DNA of 64,000 nt, taken from contig NZ_AP026070.1 of NCBI RefSeq assembly GCF_024363255.1, forward strand, positions 3,472,001 through 3,536,000, in the 5' to 3' direction. Positions 8,410-17,805 of the stretch are shown here, piece after piece (the first letter of the stretch is position 1; every line of letters starts with the position of its first letter). A model generated the notes under the pieces. The model did not search any database. It saw only the letters and a list, made by a program, of their open reading frames with translations, and had not been told where the DNA came from. The position numbers were made by a program, and so were the translations under genes. This DNA is from Shewanella sp. NFH-SH190041 (GTDB lineage: Bacteria; Pseudomonadota; Gammaproteobacteria; Enterobacterales; Shewanellaceae).

Positions 8410-9081
8410 ATGATAAAGAAGATCGCCCTGGCCCTTACCTTGGCCATCGCTCCACTGAGCAGCTACGCCGCGAATTTTTACGAAGGCACCCATTACACTG
8501 AGATCTCTGATAAAGCAGCCAGCACCCAACCTAAGCTGACTGAGTTTTTCTCTTTCTACTGCCATAATTGTTATACCTTCGAAAACCAGTATATGCCGGC
8601 CATCAAGCCGCATTTAAACAAGAATATTCAGTTTGAAACCAAGCATGTGGAGTTTCAGCCCAGTACCTTGATGACTGAAGTGATGCGATCTTTAGCTGTC
8701 ATTCAAGAACTATCCAAAGATAATCCCCAAAAAATGGGACCAATGAATTTGGCCATGTTTAACGCTATTCAAGGTGAGCCGACAGACACCCATGATCATG
8801 GTGCACCAGGCGATAACCATGAGCCAAAAATTAAAAACCGCGATGACATCAAAAAGTTATTTATGCAATTTGGCGTGTCCGCAGATCAATATGACAAGTT
8901 AGCTGACAGCAAAGAAACCAATGACAAGCTGGCTTTGTGGCGCAAACAGGCTCGTGAATTCCGGGTTCAAAGTGTACCGGCCTTTATTGTTAACGATAAA
9001 TACATGGTCAACTTAGGTAACATCCGCAATCTGGGTGAAATGATTGATTTGATCAACTTCCTCTCTACCAAGCAGGGATAA
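8410..9081 (+). CDS. dsbA: DsbA-type periplasmic thiol:disulfide oxidoreductase (CHNC active site)
   Basis: This is a 223-residue exported thioredoxin-fold protein. A signal peptide covers residues 1-20 with likely cleavage after SSYA. The active site is FSFYCHNCYTFE with Cys51 and Cys54, and the cis-proline loop is QSVPAFIV. The overall DsbA layout, with its helical insertion, is intact, so it should introduce disulfides into envelope proteins and be reoxidised by DsbB. Two things are odd. The dipeptide between the cysteines is HN, whereas classical DsbA has PH. There is also a His/Asp-rich insertion (DTHDHGAPGDNHEP, near residue 125). It is followed by a terminator, so it is probably a single-gene unit. 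Confidence 0.88.
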   Translation: MIKKIALALTLAIAPLSSYAANFYEGTHYTEISDKAASTQPKLTEFFSFYCHNCYTFENQYMPAIKPHLNKNIQFETKHVEFQPSTLMTEVMRSLAVIQELSKDNPQKMGPMNLAMFNAIQGEPTDTHDHGAPGDNHEPKIKNRDDIKKLFMQFGVSADQYDKLADSKETNDKLALWRKQAREFRVQSVPAFIVNDKYMVNLGNIRNLGEMIDLINFLSTKQG

Positions 9082-9104
9082 TTTCCTCCCCTTGATGCAC
9101 AACG

Positions 9105-9131
9105 AAAACACCCCGCCATGCGGGGTGTTTT
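9105..9131. terminator. Bidirectional terminator between dsbA and the cytochrome b-like gene
   Basis: The arms AAAACACCCCG (9105-9115) and CGGGGTGTTTT (9121-9131) pair perfectly around a 5-base loop, with T runs on both strands. It serves the convergent dsbA and the 9166 gene. Confidence 0.9.
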
Positions 9132-9165
9132 ACTTTGATGTGAGAGTGGCTAAATCACAACAAGA

Positions 9166-9678
9166 TTACTGGCGGATAAAATCCAATAAATGCAGCAAGG
9201 CACAGACAATATGCACACACAAAAGCACGGTAAAGGTCATTGTCGCGTCAATATGCCAACTGCGCCATAACATGGCATCAGCACTGCCCTGGGTAATAAA
9301 CCAAGCCAATCCGCTCAATACGGTCACCAACAGACTCACCATGGTCAGCCCCTCAATCACACTGAACAGTCCGCGCCCGCCTGCAACCGGCAAACGTCCC
9401 CGCCCCAAAGCAACCAGATCTTGCAGTAATGGTTTGAAATCCCCTTTAAGCCAAGGGAAATATTGCTGCCAGCGGCCATCCTGCACATTACTCAATAGCA
9501 GTAGAGCCCCGGTCAGGCAGGTCAACAAACCTAAATAGACATGGGATAGATTCCACCAGCTGGTCTGCTCCGGTAAGCGCCGGGCTAACATGACCCAAGG
9601 GCTGGTCAGTAACAAATATACCGAGGGCACTAGCACCAGCACATGCAGCTTAAGTCTCAGGGACTGCCACGCCGTCAT
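9166..9678 (-). CDS. Four-helix b-type cytochrome-like membrane protein, hemG partner
   Basis: This is a 170-residue inner membrane protein with four hydrophobic segments (about 11-32, 44-63, 106-127 and 147-166). Histidines at 12, 46, 142, 156 and 163 lie in or beside them, a pattern compatible with bis-histidine heme b ligation as in cytochrome b561/b6-type proteins. The start overlaps the end of hemG by 4 bases, so the two are translationally coupled. From this I infer that it may pass electrons from HemG into the quinone pool or anchor HemG at the membrane. No sequence motif proves heme binding. Confidence 0.7.
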   Translation of the reverse strand: MTAWQSLRLKLHVLVLVPSVYLLLTSPWVMLARRLPEQTSWWNLSHVYLGLLTCLTGALLLLSNVQDGRWQQYFPWLKGDFKPLLQDLVALGRGRLPVAGGRGLFSVIEGLTMVSLLVTVLSGLAWFITQGSADAMLWRSWHIDATMTFTVLLCVHIVCALLHLLDFIRQ

Positions 9679-10220
9679 GCTGCTTGCTCCGCAGGGTTCT
9701 GCTGATGCTGAAAACGGTCAATAAAGTCATCTACCTTCTGCCAATCGGTAAACTCAAGATCGACATTCGGATCCGTCGGCCCTTTGGTCATCCACATAAT
9801 AAAGCGGATAATATTGCGATCCATAAAGCCATAGCCTTGATAGTTTAGTCTGCCACCAAATACCGCCAGCTGCTTAGGCTGCCAATTGATTTGTGCCAAA
9901 AACGCCTGCATATAAGGATTGGTTTCCGGGGTGTTTTTCAGTGGCTTACGCGCCACCAAGCTGACAGAGAAAAAGCCATTCGCTTTTGACTCCAACTCAT
10001 GCTGATGAGCGGCAATATATGCCTGCACTGCCGGATTATGTTTTCCATGTCGAATACTGGCGCCGATCAGCACCTTATCAAACCCGGTCAATGTGGGCGC
10101 ATCAGTCAGATGGGAAACCGTGACATTGTCCCCCATGGCCGTCAGTTGCTTTGCCATATAACGACAAATTTTCTCAGTGTGGCCATGCACACTGGCATAC
10201 AAAATTAGTGTGTTACTCAT
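9675..10220 (-). CDS. hemG: Menaquinone-dependent protoporphyrinogen IX dehydrogenase
   Basis: This 181-residue flavodoxin-like enzyme oxidises protoporphyrinogen IX to protoporphyrin IX, the penultimate step of heme synthesis. The FMN phosphate loop is at the N-terminus (LILYASVHGHTEKI). The long HemG-specific insertion is present (FFSVSLVARKPLKNTPETN), as is GYGFMDRNIIRFIMWMTKGP, the segment linked to membrane and substrate contact. Its length matches E. coli HemG. It heads a two-gene operon with the cytochrome b-like gene. The identification is secure. Confidence 0.95.
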   Translation of the reverse strand: MSNTLILYASVHGHTEKICRYMAKQLTAMGDNVTVSHLTDAPTLTGFDKVLIGASIRHGKHNPAVQAYIAAHQHELESKANGFFSVSLVARKPLKNTPETNPYMQAFLAQINWQPKQLAVFGGRLNYQGYGFMDRNIIRFIMWMTKGPTDPNVDLEFTDWQKVDDFIDRFQHQQNPAEQAA

Positions 10221-10370
10221 TTGCGCGTCTGCTGTTAACAGTTTATGTAGGTCAGTCTAGGGGATTGGCCGGGGTAATTTTATGAAACGGATCACTCTAT
10301 TTCATTTCCCAAGCGGACAAGCCGCCAAACTTCTAGCCAATTCACAAAAATGTATCAATGCAATAGCCCG

Positions 10371-10447
10371 TTATACCAATCCGTATAGAAGGTTGCGCTC
10401 ATCATAACGGGGGCTAAGTAACTAACTTCTTTATCTTGATTGGTATT
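10371..10447. repeat. Palindromic intergenic repeat with ATACCAATC ends
   Basis: The left end TTATACCAATCCGTATAGAAG and the right end (10427-10447), read on the other strand as TTAATACCAATC, share ATACCAATC in inverted orientation, with weaker similarity further inward. The 77-base unit lies alone in the 309-base gap between hemG and the TIGR03899 gene. No coding frame is present. It resembles a mobile or extragenic palindromic unit. Confidence 0.5.
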
Positions 10448-10529
10448 AACACTGTTTTGCCAAACAGCCAGAGACTGACTACCTTTGAAAAATCCCCCAT
10501 CTTTCAGAATGACCTGATAGGGAGTCAAA

Positions 10530-11450
10530 GTGCCTACGGCCCCTCACCCCATCATCGCCGCCAAGCAAGCAGCATTGTCTGATGACAATGATGCAGTCCC
10601 AGTTTCCCCAACTACAGCGGCGGCTCAAGAGAACACCGCATCAAGCCAGGCTGGAAATAGCACGCCCACAGGCTCTGCCCGGCAAAAAGCCTTGAAGTTA
10701 GGGCGAACACTTGGATTTGCCGCTACAGAGACTGAAGACATCACCGGACATGACAGCCTTATCCGCGCTCAGCGACGGCAACAGCGACTCACGCTGCAAT
10801 ATCAGCAGAATGTGGAACACATCTATCAACTGGCCTTGGGATATACTCCATCGAATGTGACGGGGAACGATTTAGATCCAGACTGGCAGCACCGCTTTTT
10901 TCAAATGGCCGAGCAAATTTTCAGTCGCAGTATGCAAAAACTGTGGGGCAAAATTTTGGCAGCAGAGCTGGTACAGCCGGGACGCTTCAATCTGCATACT
11001 TTAGAGGCCCTGACACGATTGACCCAGCGGGAAGCCAAAATACTGGAGCTAGCAGTAACACTGGCCTGCCGCCTATCGCAAGATCAGCGTCTAGCCATTG
11101 TGACCGGGTATCGTCTTAATGGCGGCCTGGGACAGGTATTTCGGCGCCAGCAGGGGATTAATGTCGATTTAGCCAGTATAGGCTTACCCTATTCCAGCCT
11201 GCTCAACCTTATGGATAGCCACATTCTCTATCGGGAAGAATTTGAAACAGGCCAGTTAGTCAGCGGTCAACCACTGGCATTGCAATTTGGTGACAGCCAA
11301 GTGTTATTGACCCCAAAGCACAGCCATCTGCTACTGCGTTATTACCGCTTTACACCGCTGGGGGAAGAATTAGCCCAGTTGCTGCCCAGCAGAGCAACTG
11401 TAAAATTTACCAAACTATTGCAGCACAGTTTTGCCCGGGATTTTACTTGA
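10530..11450 (+). CDS. TIGR03899 family protein
   Basis: This encodes a 306-residue cytoplasmic protein. Residues 1-55 are low complexity (Ala, Ser, Thr, Pro). From about 55 onward the sequence is conserved-looking, with an Arg/Gln-rich helix (SLIRAQRRQQRLTLQYQQNV), a segment MQKLWGKILAAELVQPG typical of DUF2806-like proteins, and a compact C-terminal domain. I place it in TIGR03899, a Vibrio/Shewanella family of unknown function. The start is GTG with GGGAG upstream. It is convergent with cysC. No role is assigned. Confidence 0.75.
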   Translation: MPTAPHPIIAAKQAALSDDNDAVPVSPTTAAAQENTASSQAGNSTPTGSARQKALKLGRTLGFAATETEDITGHDSLIRAQRRQQRLTLQYQQNVEHIYQLALGYTPSNVTGNDLDPDWQHRFFQMAEQIFSRSMQKLWGKILAAELVQPGRFNLHTLEALTRLTQREAKILELAVTLACRLSQDQRLAIVTGYRLNGGLGQVFRRQQGINVDLASIGLPYSSLLNLMDSHILYREEFETGQLVSGQPLALQFGDSQVLLTPKHSHLLLRYYRFTPLGEELAQLLPSRATVKFTKLLQHSFARDFT

Positions 11451-11465
11451 GTCAGCCCATAAAAG

Positions 11466-12086
11466 TTATTGTCCTGCAGCAACCTTAACCACGCCACAAG
11501 CTTGCAGATAGTTCAGCATCTGCATAACCTGGTCATCAATACTGCCACTGGCGGTATCAATAACCACTTCAGGCTGTAATGGGGGCTCATAGGGCGCGGA
11601 AATACCCGTAAAGTCACGGATCTCTCCAGCACGAGCTTTACGGTATAACCCCTTAGGATCGCGTCGCTCACACTCAGCCAAATCCGTGGCTACATGCACT
11701 TCAATAAATTGTCCTGCTGCTAATCCGGCGCGGATACTGTCCCGCTCTCGCCGCTGGGGGGAAATAAAAGCGCACAACACAATCAGTCCGGCATCTAACA
11801 TCAGTTTGGCGACTTCTCCTACCCGACGCAGATTTTCGGCCCGATCCGCCGTAGAGAAACGTAAATCTCGACACAGCCCATGGCGCACATTATCACCATC
11901 TAGCAGATAAGTATGACAACTTAACTGAAGCAACCTCTGCTCCAATGCTCCGGCCAAAGTGGATTTACCCGAGCCTGACAGTCCGGTAAACCAGAGCACT
12001 GTAGGTTGCTGCTGTTTTAGTCCGGCCCGGGCAGCCATGTCCACACTGTGGCTATGCCAGACAATATCAGTATCAGGGCTAGACAT
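11466..12086 (-). CDS. cysC: Adenylyl-sulfate kinase
   Basis: This 206-residue cytosolic kinase phosphorylates adenosine 5'-phosphosulfate to PAPS using ATP. The P-loop is GLSGSGKST (residues 35-43). [16 protein letters not shown] and [13 protein letters not shown] are the APS-binding signatures, and [12 protein letters not shown] is the family's C-terminal motif. The ATG at 12086 is chosen because AGGAG lies just upstream; a TTG further out would add five residues. It is the last gene of cysD-cysN-permease-cysC, with a 24-base gap after the permease. There is no frameshift or odd residue. Confidence 0.95.
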   Translation of the reverse strand: MSSPDTDIVWHSHSVDMAARAGLKQQQPTVLWFTGLSGSGKSTLAGALEQRLLQLSCHTYLLDGDNVRHGLCRDLRFSTADRAENLRRVGEVAKLMLDAGLIVLCAFISPQRRERDSIRAGLAAGQFIEVHVATDLAECERRDPKGLYRKARAGEIRDFTGISAPYEPPLQPEVVIDTASGSIDDQVMQMLNYLQACGVVKVAAGQ

Positions 12087-12110
12087 AGGATTCTCCTGCA
12101 ATACAAAGTG

Positions 12111-14018
12111 TTAAAATGGAAAAAATAATGGAATAAGCCACAGTACTAAAGCTGAATATAACAGCGAGACTGGTAACCCCAGTTGCAGGTAGTCCCGCAA
12201 TTGATAGCCACCGACCTGCTGTACCATCAAATTAGTCTGGTAACCGTAAGGCGAAATAAAACTGGCACTGGCCCCAAACACCACGGCCAGAATAAAAGGA
12301 CGGCTATCTACCGACAAATGTAATGCCGCGGCATAGGCGATGGGAAACGCCAGTGCCGCAGCGGCATTATTCGTCATTAATTCTGTCAGGAGTAACGTCA
12401 GCAAATAGACTGTGATCAGCACAGCCAATGGGCTGTGATCTGACAACAGGCCTAACAGCCCATCGGCCAAAGTACCTGCCAAACCGCTACTTAGCATTAA
12501 CCCGGCTAAATTTAGCGCACTGGCAATAATCACCGCCAACTCCAGCGGGAACCGTCGCTGCAACTCAGTGGGGCTAATCACCCGAGTGGCCAGCAATAGC
12601 AGTAACAACAAGATCAAACCATTAATCAATGGCAACCACCCCGCCACGCCCAATCCAATCACAGCGAGAAACCCCGCCATCACCCAGCGACTCCGGCCCG
12701 GTCCCAATCCGGCTGCTAATGGCGTATCACTGACAATCACAAAATCCCGAGGCACAGGTCCTGCACTGGCAATGCTCTCTACCTGCTGGCGATATGCGCT
12801 TGGTGAAGGAGTGAAACGGGTATCGAATGCTGATATTGAAGGGCTAGCTACATTAGGTGCCGGCACTTTATTCACAGATGGCGCAGTGATTGGCACAGTA
12901 ACCGCTTCTGCTTTGGGTGACAATGGGGCAAGGGGGGAGCCATTAAAGCCAACGCCAGGTTGCAGCAGTAGTTCATCCCCGGCGCAGAGGCGAAGATCCC
13001 CCAGCGCCACCGTTAATTGACGCTCACCTCGCCTTACCGCTAATACTGCTGCGTCAAACCGCCGGCGAAAATCGGCACTTTTCAAGCTTTGTCCGACCAA
13101 TTGAGATGACGGTGATAATACCGCCCGTAACACCCCTTGTCCTCTGGCTTGTGAACGGCCATGCCACTGTAATCCTTCAAACTGTTGCAGCACGGCAACC
13201 GCGTTTTCATCACCACAAAAAGCCAATTGATCCCCTGCCTGCAACAGCATCTGCGGCGGCACAGGCGCAATACGACGACCATTACGGGTCAGCGCCGCTA
13301 AATACAACTGTCTAAGGCCGCGTAGACCATTATCCTGCACACTGCGTCCTATCAGGGCAGAAGCAGGCATTACGCCTGCTTGCAAAAGATAAGGCCGATG
13401 ATGTTGTTGGGCTGCATGAGCACGTTCAGGCAAATAAGGCGCTGTAAGGATCAGCAGTAACAAACACGCTGCGGTGACCACTAACCCAATTATACTGAAT
13501 TCGAAAAAGCCCAACGGTGCTAACCCGGAGTCAGTCACAAAGCCATTAATCAATAAATTGGTGGAGGTGCCAATCAAGGTCAAGGTGCCGCCTAAAATAG
13601 CCGCGTATGACAGTGGCAACAGCAAACGGGCGGGGGCATGGCGACTGTTACGCAATACCGGGGTCATCAGCGATGCCACCACAGCAGTGTTATTGGTTAT
13701 CGATGACAGTAATGCCGCCGATAATCCCAAGCGAGTAAGGGTAATAGAGAGATTATCCTTCGCAAGGGTGCGGCTTAGCCGAGTAAAGTAGATGGTTTTT
13801 TCCAGTGCAATACTGACAGCGATTAGCAGTAATAAGGTGATTAACGCACTATGGGTAAAACCGGACAGCCAATGTGATAAAGAGACTTGCCCAGTTAAAT
13901 ATGTCAGCAAGGAGGCGGCAAAAAACAGTACGGCAGGCCGCCCGCGACCACTGAGCAAGCCAATTAAAAGCCCCAGTAAAATCAGCCCCAGCCATAACTG
14001 CTGTGATGCCCAGGCCAT
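12111..14018 (-). CDS. SLC13/DASS family permease with RCK_C domains, probable sulfate transporter
   Basis: This is a 635-residue inner membrane transporter. An N-terminal bundle of transmembrane segments carries the SITNNTAVV motif of the divalent anion/Na+ symporter family. Two RCK_C (TrkA-C) regulatory domains follow (about residues 210-350), then a Pro/Ala/Ser-rich linker (about 360-430), then a second transmembrane bundle with the matching ELMTNNAAAALAFP motif. The start follows the cysN stop by only 3 bases, and cysC follows, so it belongs to the sulfate-activation operon and most likely imports sulfate. Substrate specificity is inferred from context. The unusually long linker between the RCK_C part and the second bundle is odd. 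Confidence 0.88.
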   Translation of the reverse strand: MAWASQQLWLGLILLGLLIGLLSGRGRPAVLFFAASLLTYLTGQVSLSHWLSGFTHSALITLLLLIAVSIALEKTIYFTRLSRTLAKDNLSITLTRLGLSAALLSSITNNTAVVASLMTPVLRNSRHAPARLLLPLSYAAILGGTLTLIGTSTNLLINGFVTDSGLAPLGFFEFSIIGLVVTAACLLLLILTAPYLPERAHAAQQHHRPYLLQAGVMPASALIGRSVQDNGLRGLRQLYLAALTRNGRRIAPVPPQMLLQAGDQLAFCGDENAVAVLQQFEGLQWHGRSQARGQGVLRAVLSPSSQLVGQSLKSADFRRRFDAAVLAVRRGERQLTVALGDLRLCAGDELLLQPGVGFNGSPLAPLSPKAEAVTVPITAPSVNKVPAPNVASPSISAFDTRFTPSPSAYRQQVESIASAGPVPRDFVIVSDTPLAAGLGPGRSRWVMAGFLAVIGLGVAGWLPLINGLILLLLLLLATRVISPTELQRRFPLELAVIIASALNLAGLMLSSGLAGTLADGLLGLLSDHSPLAVLITVYLLTLLLTELMTNNAAAALAFPIAYAAALHLSVDSRPFILAVVFGASASFISPYGYQTNLMVQQVGGYQLRDYLQLGLPVSLLYSALVLWLIPLFFPF

Positions 14019-14021
14019 CAC

Positions 14022-15548
14022 CTACCTGCGTTTCAGTTTACGAATATCCAGCGCCTGCCAATGAGGGTAATATCGCCGGATATAGGCATTGAGCTCTAGC
14101 TCTGCAGAAGAAAACGCTTGCTCATTAGATGCTTGCTGTGCGGACAAATCTGCAGTACGACTGATTGCGCCTGTCTCCGAGGCTGCCTGTCGGCTAGTAC
14201 TCACTTGGCCGATTTCATTACTGGCTATATCTGTGATCATAGCTGCCGCTAAGGTAGCATTACTGAGCCGGTCAATCACAATCAACCCGCCAGTATCACG
14301 ACAGTGAACATACTTATCAACTGCCAGAGGCTCTGTCAGCGACAGCGTCACCTGGGCGATGGCGTTAAGGCCAATATCTTTATGTGGCAATGGATTATAG
14401 GTATTGATATCTAAGACATAATCGACGGCTGTTATCTTGGCTTGGGTTACCCGGCCAGCTAACTTAACATCATATAAAGTCCCCAATGCCATTGGGCTTT
14501 GGTGTAGCCAGACCAGCATCACGGTCAACTCTGTAGCCAGATGGGCCGGGGCATTCATGTCACAGAGCAGATCGCCCCGGGAAATATCAATATCATCCTT
14601 CAGACACAAGGTAACAGCCTGACCAGCGTAGGCCCGGGGTAAATCACCATCAAAGGTGACAATCTGGCTAACTTGGCTGCACTGACCGCCAGGCAAGAGT
14701 AACACCTCATCACCCACGGCCACCTCACCGGCGGCAAGGGTGCCAGCATAGCCGCGAAAATGCCCATCGGGGCGATTTACATACTGCACAGGGAAACGCA
14801 GCGGCTGCGCGGTATCCTGGGCTTGGATATCCACGGCTTCCAATAAACTCAGCAGCTCAGGCCCCGAATACCAAGGCATATTCTTGCTGCGGTTAACGAC
14901 GTTATCACCGCCAAGGGCAGATAGGGGAACACACTCTACTTTTGGGATCTGACCGGCCAAAGGTAAACCTTGTAGCAATGCCGCAAAGTCATTGCAGATC
15001 GCCTCAAAAACCGACTGGGAAAAATCCACTAAATCCATTTTATTGACCGCCACCACAAAGGTGCGGATCCCCAACAGTGCGGCAATAAAGGCATGACGCC
15101 TCGTCTGGGTCTGCACGCCACTGCTCGCATCAATCAAAATCACGGCCACTTCACAATTGGATGCGCCTGTCGCCATATTGCGGGTGTACTGTTCATGTCC
15201 TGGGGCATCAGCAATAATAAATTTGCGTTTTTCACTGGAAAAATACCGGTAAGCGACATCAATGGTGATGCCCTGCTCTCGCTCAGCCTGCAACCCATCC
15301 ACTAGCAGGGCTAAATCCAACTCTGCACCTGTAGTGCCATGGCGCTGACTGTCTTGCTTTAGCCGACTGAGCTGATCATCGTAAATCTGAGCCGTGTCAT
15401 GTAACAGCCGGCCGATCAGGGTGCTTTTACCATCATCAACACTGCCACATGTCAGCAATCGCAACAGCCCTTTATGCTGTTGCGCAGTCAGATAGTCCTG
15501 CACTTGCTGCTGCGCGGTTAACTTACTCTGCTGCTGGGATTGCGTCAT
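14022..15548 (-). CDS. cysN: Sulfate adenylyltransferase subunit 1 (GTPase)
   Basis: CysN is the GTPase subunit of ATP sulfurylase, which couples GTP hydrolysis to APS formation by CysD. The 508 residues show an EF-Tu-like GTPase domain with GSVDDGKST (35-43), [12 protein letters not shown] and NKMD, followed by beta-barrel domains. The C-terminal 45 residues (after [14 protein letters not shown]) are a Ser/Ala/Gln-rich extension ending in a charged helix. The ATG at 15548 is preferred because GGAG sits 7 bases upstream; an ATG four codons earlier lacks a site. The gene lies 26 bases after cysD. Confidence 0.95.
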   Translation of the reverse strand: MTQSQQQSKLTAQQQVQDYLTAQQHKGLLRLLTCGSVDDGKSTLIGRLLHDTAQIYDDQLSRLKQDSQRHGTTGAELDLALLVDGLQAEREQGITIDVAYRYFSSEKRKFIIADAPGHEQYTRNMATGASNCEVAVILIDASSGVQTQTRRHAFIAALLGIRTFVVAVNKMDLVDFSQSVFEAICNDFAALLQGLPLAGQIPKVECVPLSALGGDNVVNRSKNMPWYSGPELLSLLEAVDIQAQDTAQPLRFPVQYVNRPDGHFRGYAGTLAAGEVAVGDEVLLLPGGQCSQVSQIVTFDGDLPRAYAGQAVTLCLKDDIDISRGDLLCDMNAPAHLATELTVMLVWLHQSPMALGTLYDVKLAGRVTQAKITAVDYVLDINTYNPLPHKDIGLNAIAQVTLSLTEPLAVDKYVHCRDTGGLIVIDRLSNATLAAAMITDIASNEIGQVSTSRQAASETGAISRTADLSAQQASNEQAFSSAELELNAYIRRYYPHWQALDIRKLKRR

Positions 15549-15574
15549 CTTATGCTCCATTCTGGTTAGCGTGT

Positions 15575-16576
15575 TCAGAAATATCCCTGACGTTTTTTGC
15601 GCTCCATGGATGCGGCCTGATCGCTATCAATTAAGCGCCCTTGCCGTTCGCTGTCACGGGTCTGTAGCATCTCAGCGATGATTTGTTCCAGCGTGGTAGC
15701 ATCAGATTGCACAGCGGCGGTCAGGGGATAACAACCCAGAGTACGAAAACGCACTTGCTGCTGAGTCACCTGCTCGCCCGGCTCCAAAGGCATACGCTCA
15801 TCATCCACCATAATCAATTGCCCCTGGCGGGAAACCACCGGGCGATGACGGGCAAAATACAGCGGCACAATATCGATATTTTCCTGATAGATGTATTGCC
15901 AGATATCCAGCTCAGTCCAGTTTGACAGGGGAAATACCCGGATACTCTCTCCCTGATTGACCGCTGCGTTATAGTTATGCCACAACTCAGGACGCTGATT
16001 TTTGGGGTCCCATCTATGGTGGCTGTCGCGAAATGAATACACCCGCTCTTTGGCTCGTGAGGCTTCTTCATCCCGACGTGCACCACCAAAAGCGGCATCA
16101 AAACCATACTGATCCAACGCCTGTTTTAGCGCTTGGGTTTTCATAATATCCGTGTGTTTGCTGCTGCCGTGATCAAAAGGGTTAATCCCTTGCGCCAGCC
16201 CCTCTGGGTTGGTATGCACCAAGAGTTGCAATCCTAATTCGCTGACTTGCTGGTCACGAAACGCTATCATTTCCCGAAATTTCCAAGTGGTATCCACATG
16301 CAACAGGGGAAATGGCAGCGTACCGGGAAAAAAGGCCTTTCGGGCAAGGTGCAACATCACGGAAGAATCCTTACCGATAGAATAAAGCATCACAGGATTA
16401 TCAAATTCAGCCGCAACCTCTCGGATAATGCGGATACTTTCAGCTTCCAACTGTTGTAGGTGAGTCAACTCGCCCCCAATGGCTGGTTCTGCTGCAAATT
16501 TCTCGGCAGTTAGGGCTTGCGCATGATGCAATCTTTCTTCCGTGCGGCATTGTTTAGCTGTATCTGTGACACTCAT
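15575..16576 (-). CDS. cysD: Sulfate adenylyltransferase subunit 2
   Basis: CysD is the catalytic PP-loop ATPase subunit of ATP sulfurylase and forms a complex with CysN. The PP-loop [10 protein letters not shown] begins at residue 66, and the adenylyl-sulfate contact motif [20 protein letters not shown] is intact, as is the typical C-terminus ERKKRQGYF. At 333 residues it is about 30 longer than E. coli CysD because of a variable N-terminal extension. The start at 16576 is chosen for the GGGGGAGA site just upstream. It heads the cysD-cysN-permease-cysC operon, with cobA upstream on the same strand. Confidence 0.95.
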   Translation of the reverse strand: MSVTDTAKQCRTEERLHHAQALTAEKFAAEPAIGGELTHLQQLEAESIRIIREVAAEFDNPVMLYSIGKDSSVMLHLARKAFFPGTLPFPLLHVDTTWKFREMIAFRDQQVSELGLQLLVHTNPEGLAQGINPFDHGSSKHTDIMKTQALKQALDQYGFDAAFGGARRDEEASRAKERVYSFRDSHHRWDPKNQRPELWHNYNAAVNQGESIRVFPLSNWTELDIWQYIYQENIDIVPLYFARHRPVVSRQGQLIMVDDERMPLEPGEQVTQQQVRFRTLGCYPLTAAVQSDATTLEQIIAEMLQTRDSERQGRLIDSDQAASMERKKRQGYF

Positions 16577-16698
16577 GGCGATCTCCCCCTCTGCTAATGC
16601 CAGTTTTGCTTTGCTCCTGACACTCTTCATCTGCTTAGCTTTAACTGTGTTATCTCAGCCGCAGGATTTTGACCTAGCGCTTTTTGACTGCAACGCAC

Positions 16699-17571
16699 TC
16701 ATTTACTCGCAATACCTGCTGAGACGGACTCTAAGGGCCAAAGGCTGTCACGCTCAACGGGTGCTAACCAAGGCGAAGGTGATGCAAATAACGCAGGCTC
16801 ACTAAACGAAATCTCGGACTGGCGACAATTCACCACCTCCCCAATAATGATCAAAGCTGGCATCAGTTTGTTATCATCAGGGCATAAGCGAGCAAGATTG
16901 GCCAACTGGCCGGTAAACACCTGTTGAGCGGCGCTGCAGGCGCGAGAAATAATGGCGACCGGCGTCGCTGGCGGCATGCCTGCAGCAATTAACTGCTGAC
17001 TGATAATTGCGCGGCAGTTAAAACCCATATAAATCACCAGAGTCTGCCCACCAGCAGCGTAAGGTTGCCAATCAAAGCCGCTATCGCCCGCGCCTTGGCC
17101 AGCAATAAAACTGACTGAGCGGGCATAATCTCTGTGAGTCAATGGAATTCCAGCAATTGCCCCTGCACCACTGGCTGCCGTCACGCCGGGGATCACCTCA
17201 GCATGAATATTGGCCTGAGCCAGTTGTTGTAACTCCTCCCCCCCACGACCAAAGATGAAGGGATCGCCACCTTTAAGCCGGACCACCATCAGCCCTCGTC
17301 GCGCTAATGCGATCATTCGTCGACAAATATCATCCTGACAATGGCTGGGCTGACCTGCCCGCTTACCAACCGGTAGCAGCTCAGCCTTAGTTGACACCAA
17401 GGCTAATATGCCTGGACTGATTAGGGCGTCATACAGCACAACATCTGCTTGCTGCAGGCATCGCCATGCACGAATCGTCAGTAAATCTGGATCGCCGGGA
17501 CCGGCACCGACCAGAAAAACCTGACCTGAGGCCTTACCCGAACCGACAGGTTTGAACCTGGGTAACACCAT
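16699..17571 (-). CDS. cobA: Uroporphyrinogen-III C-methyltransferase
   Basis: This is a 290-residue SAM-dependent enzyme that methylates uroporphyrinogen III to precorrin-2, the precursor of siroheme. The SUMT motifs are intact: VFLVGAGPGDPDLLT at the N-terminus, DALISPGILAL, RLKGGDPFIFGRGGEE and IPGVTAASGAGA. It corresponds to the CysG C-terminal half only, so the dehydrogenase/ferrochelatase must be encoded elsewhere. GGAGG precedes the ATG at 17571. It lies directly upstream of cysD (about 120 bases) on the same strand, which ties it to the siroheme needed by sulfite reductase CysI. Confidence 0.93.
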   Translation of the reverse strand: MVLPRFKPVGSGKASGQVFLVGAGPGDPDLLTIRAWRCLQQADVVLYDALISPGILALVSTKAELLPVGKRAGQPSHCQDDICRRMIALARRGLMVVRLKGGDPFIFGRGGEELQQLAQANIHAEVIPGVTAASGAGAIAGIPLTHRDYARSVSFIAGQGAGDSGFDWQPYAAGGQTLVIYMGFNCRAIISQQLIAAGMPPATPVAIISRACSAAQQVFTGQLANLARLCPDDNKLMPALIIIGEVVNCRQSEISFSEPALFASPSPWLAPVERDSLWPLESVSAGIASK

Positions 17572-17805
17572 AAACGGCCTCCGCATCAGGCAATATTCAA
17601 CAGAACTAAACTATAACCCCTGTTTTTATTACATAAAAAATAGATATTAGTTCATTTTTATAACAAAAAGTTATGAAGCTTATGGGGTCGGCATCAGGTC
17701 TGTCCCGATGGGCTGTGATACATTGCGGAGGATAAAACTGCTTTATGTTCAAGCAAGAACATTCGAAAAACAGCACATAACAGCAAGAGCAAAAAGGAAG
17801 TGCAG

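Noticed and set aside
12568..13020. 150-residue plus-strand frame inside the SLC13 permease
   Set aside because: Antisense to a well-supported gene; low-complexity shadow of its linker and membrane segments.
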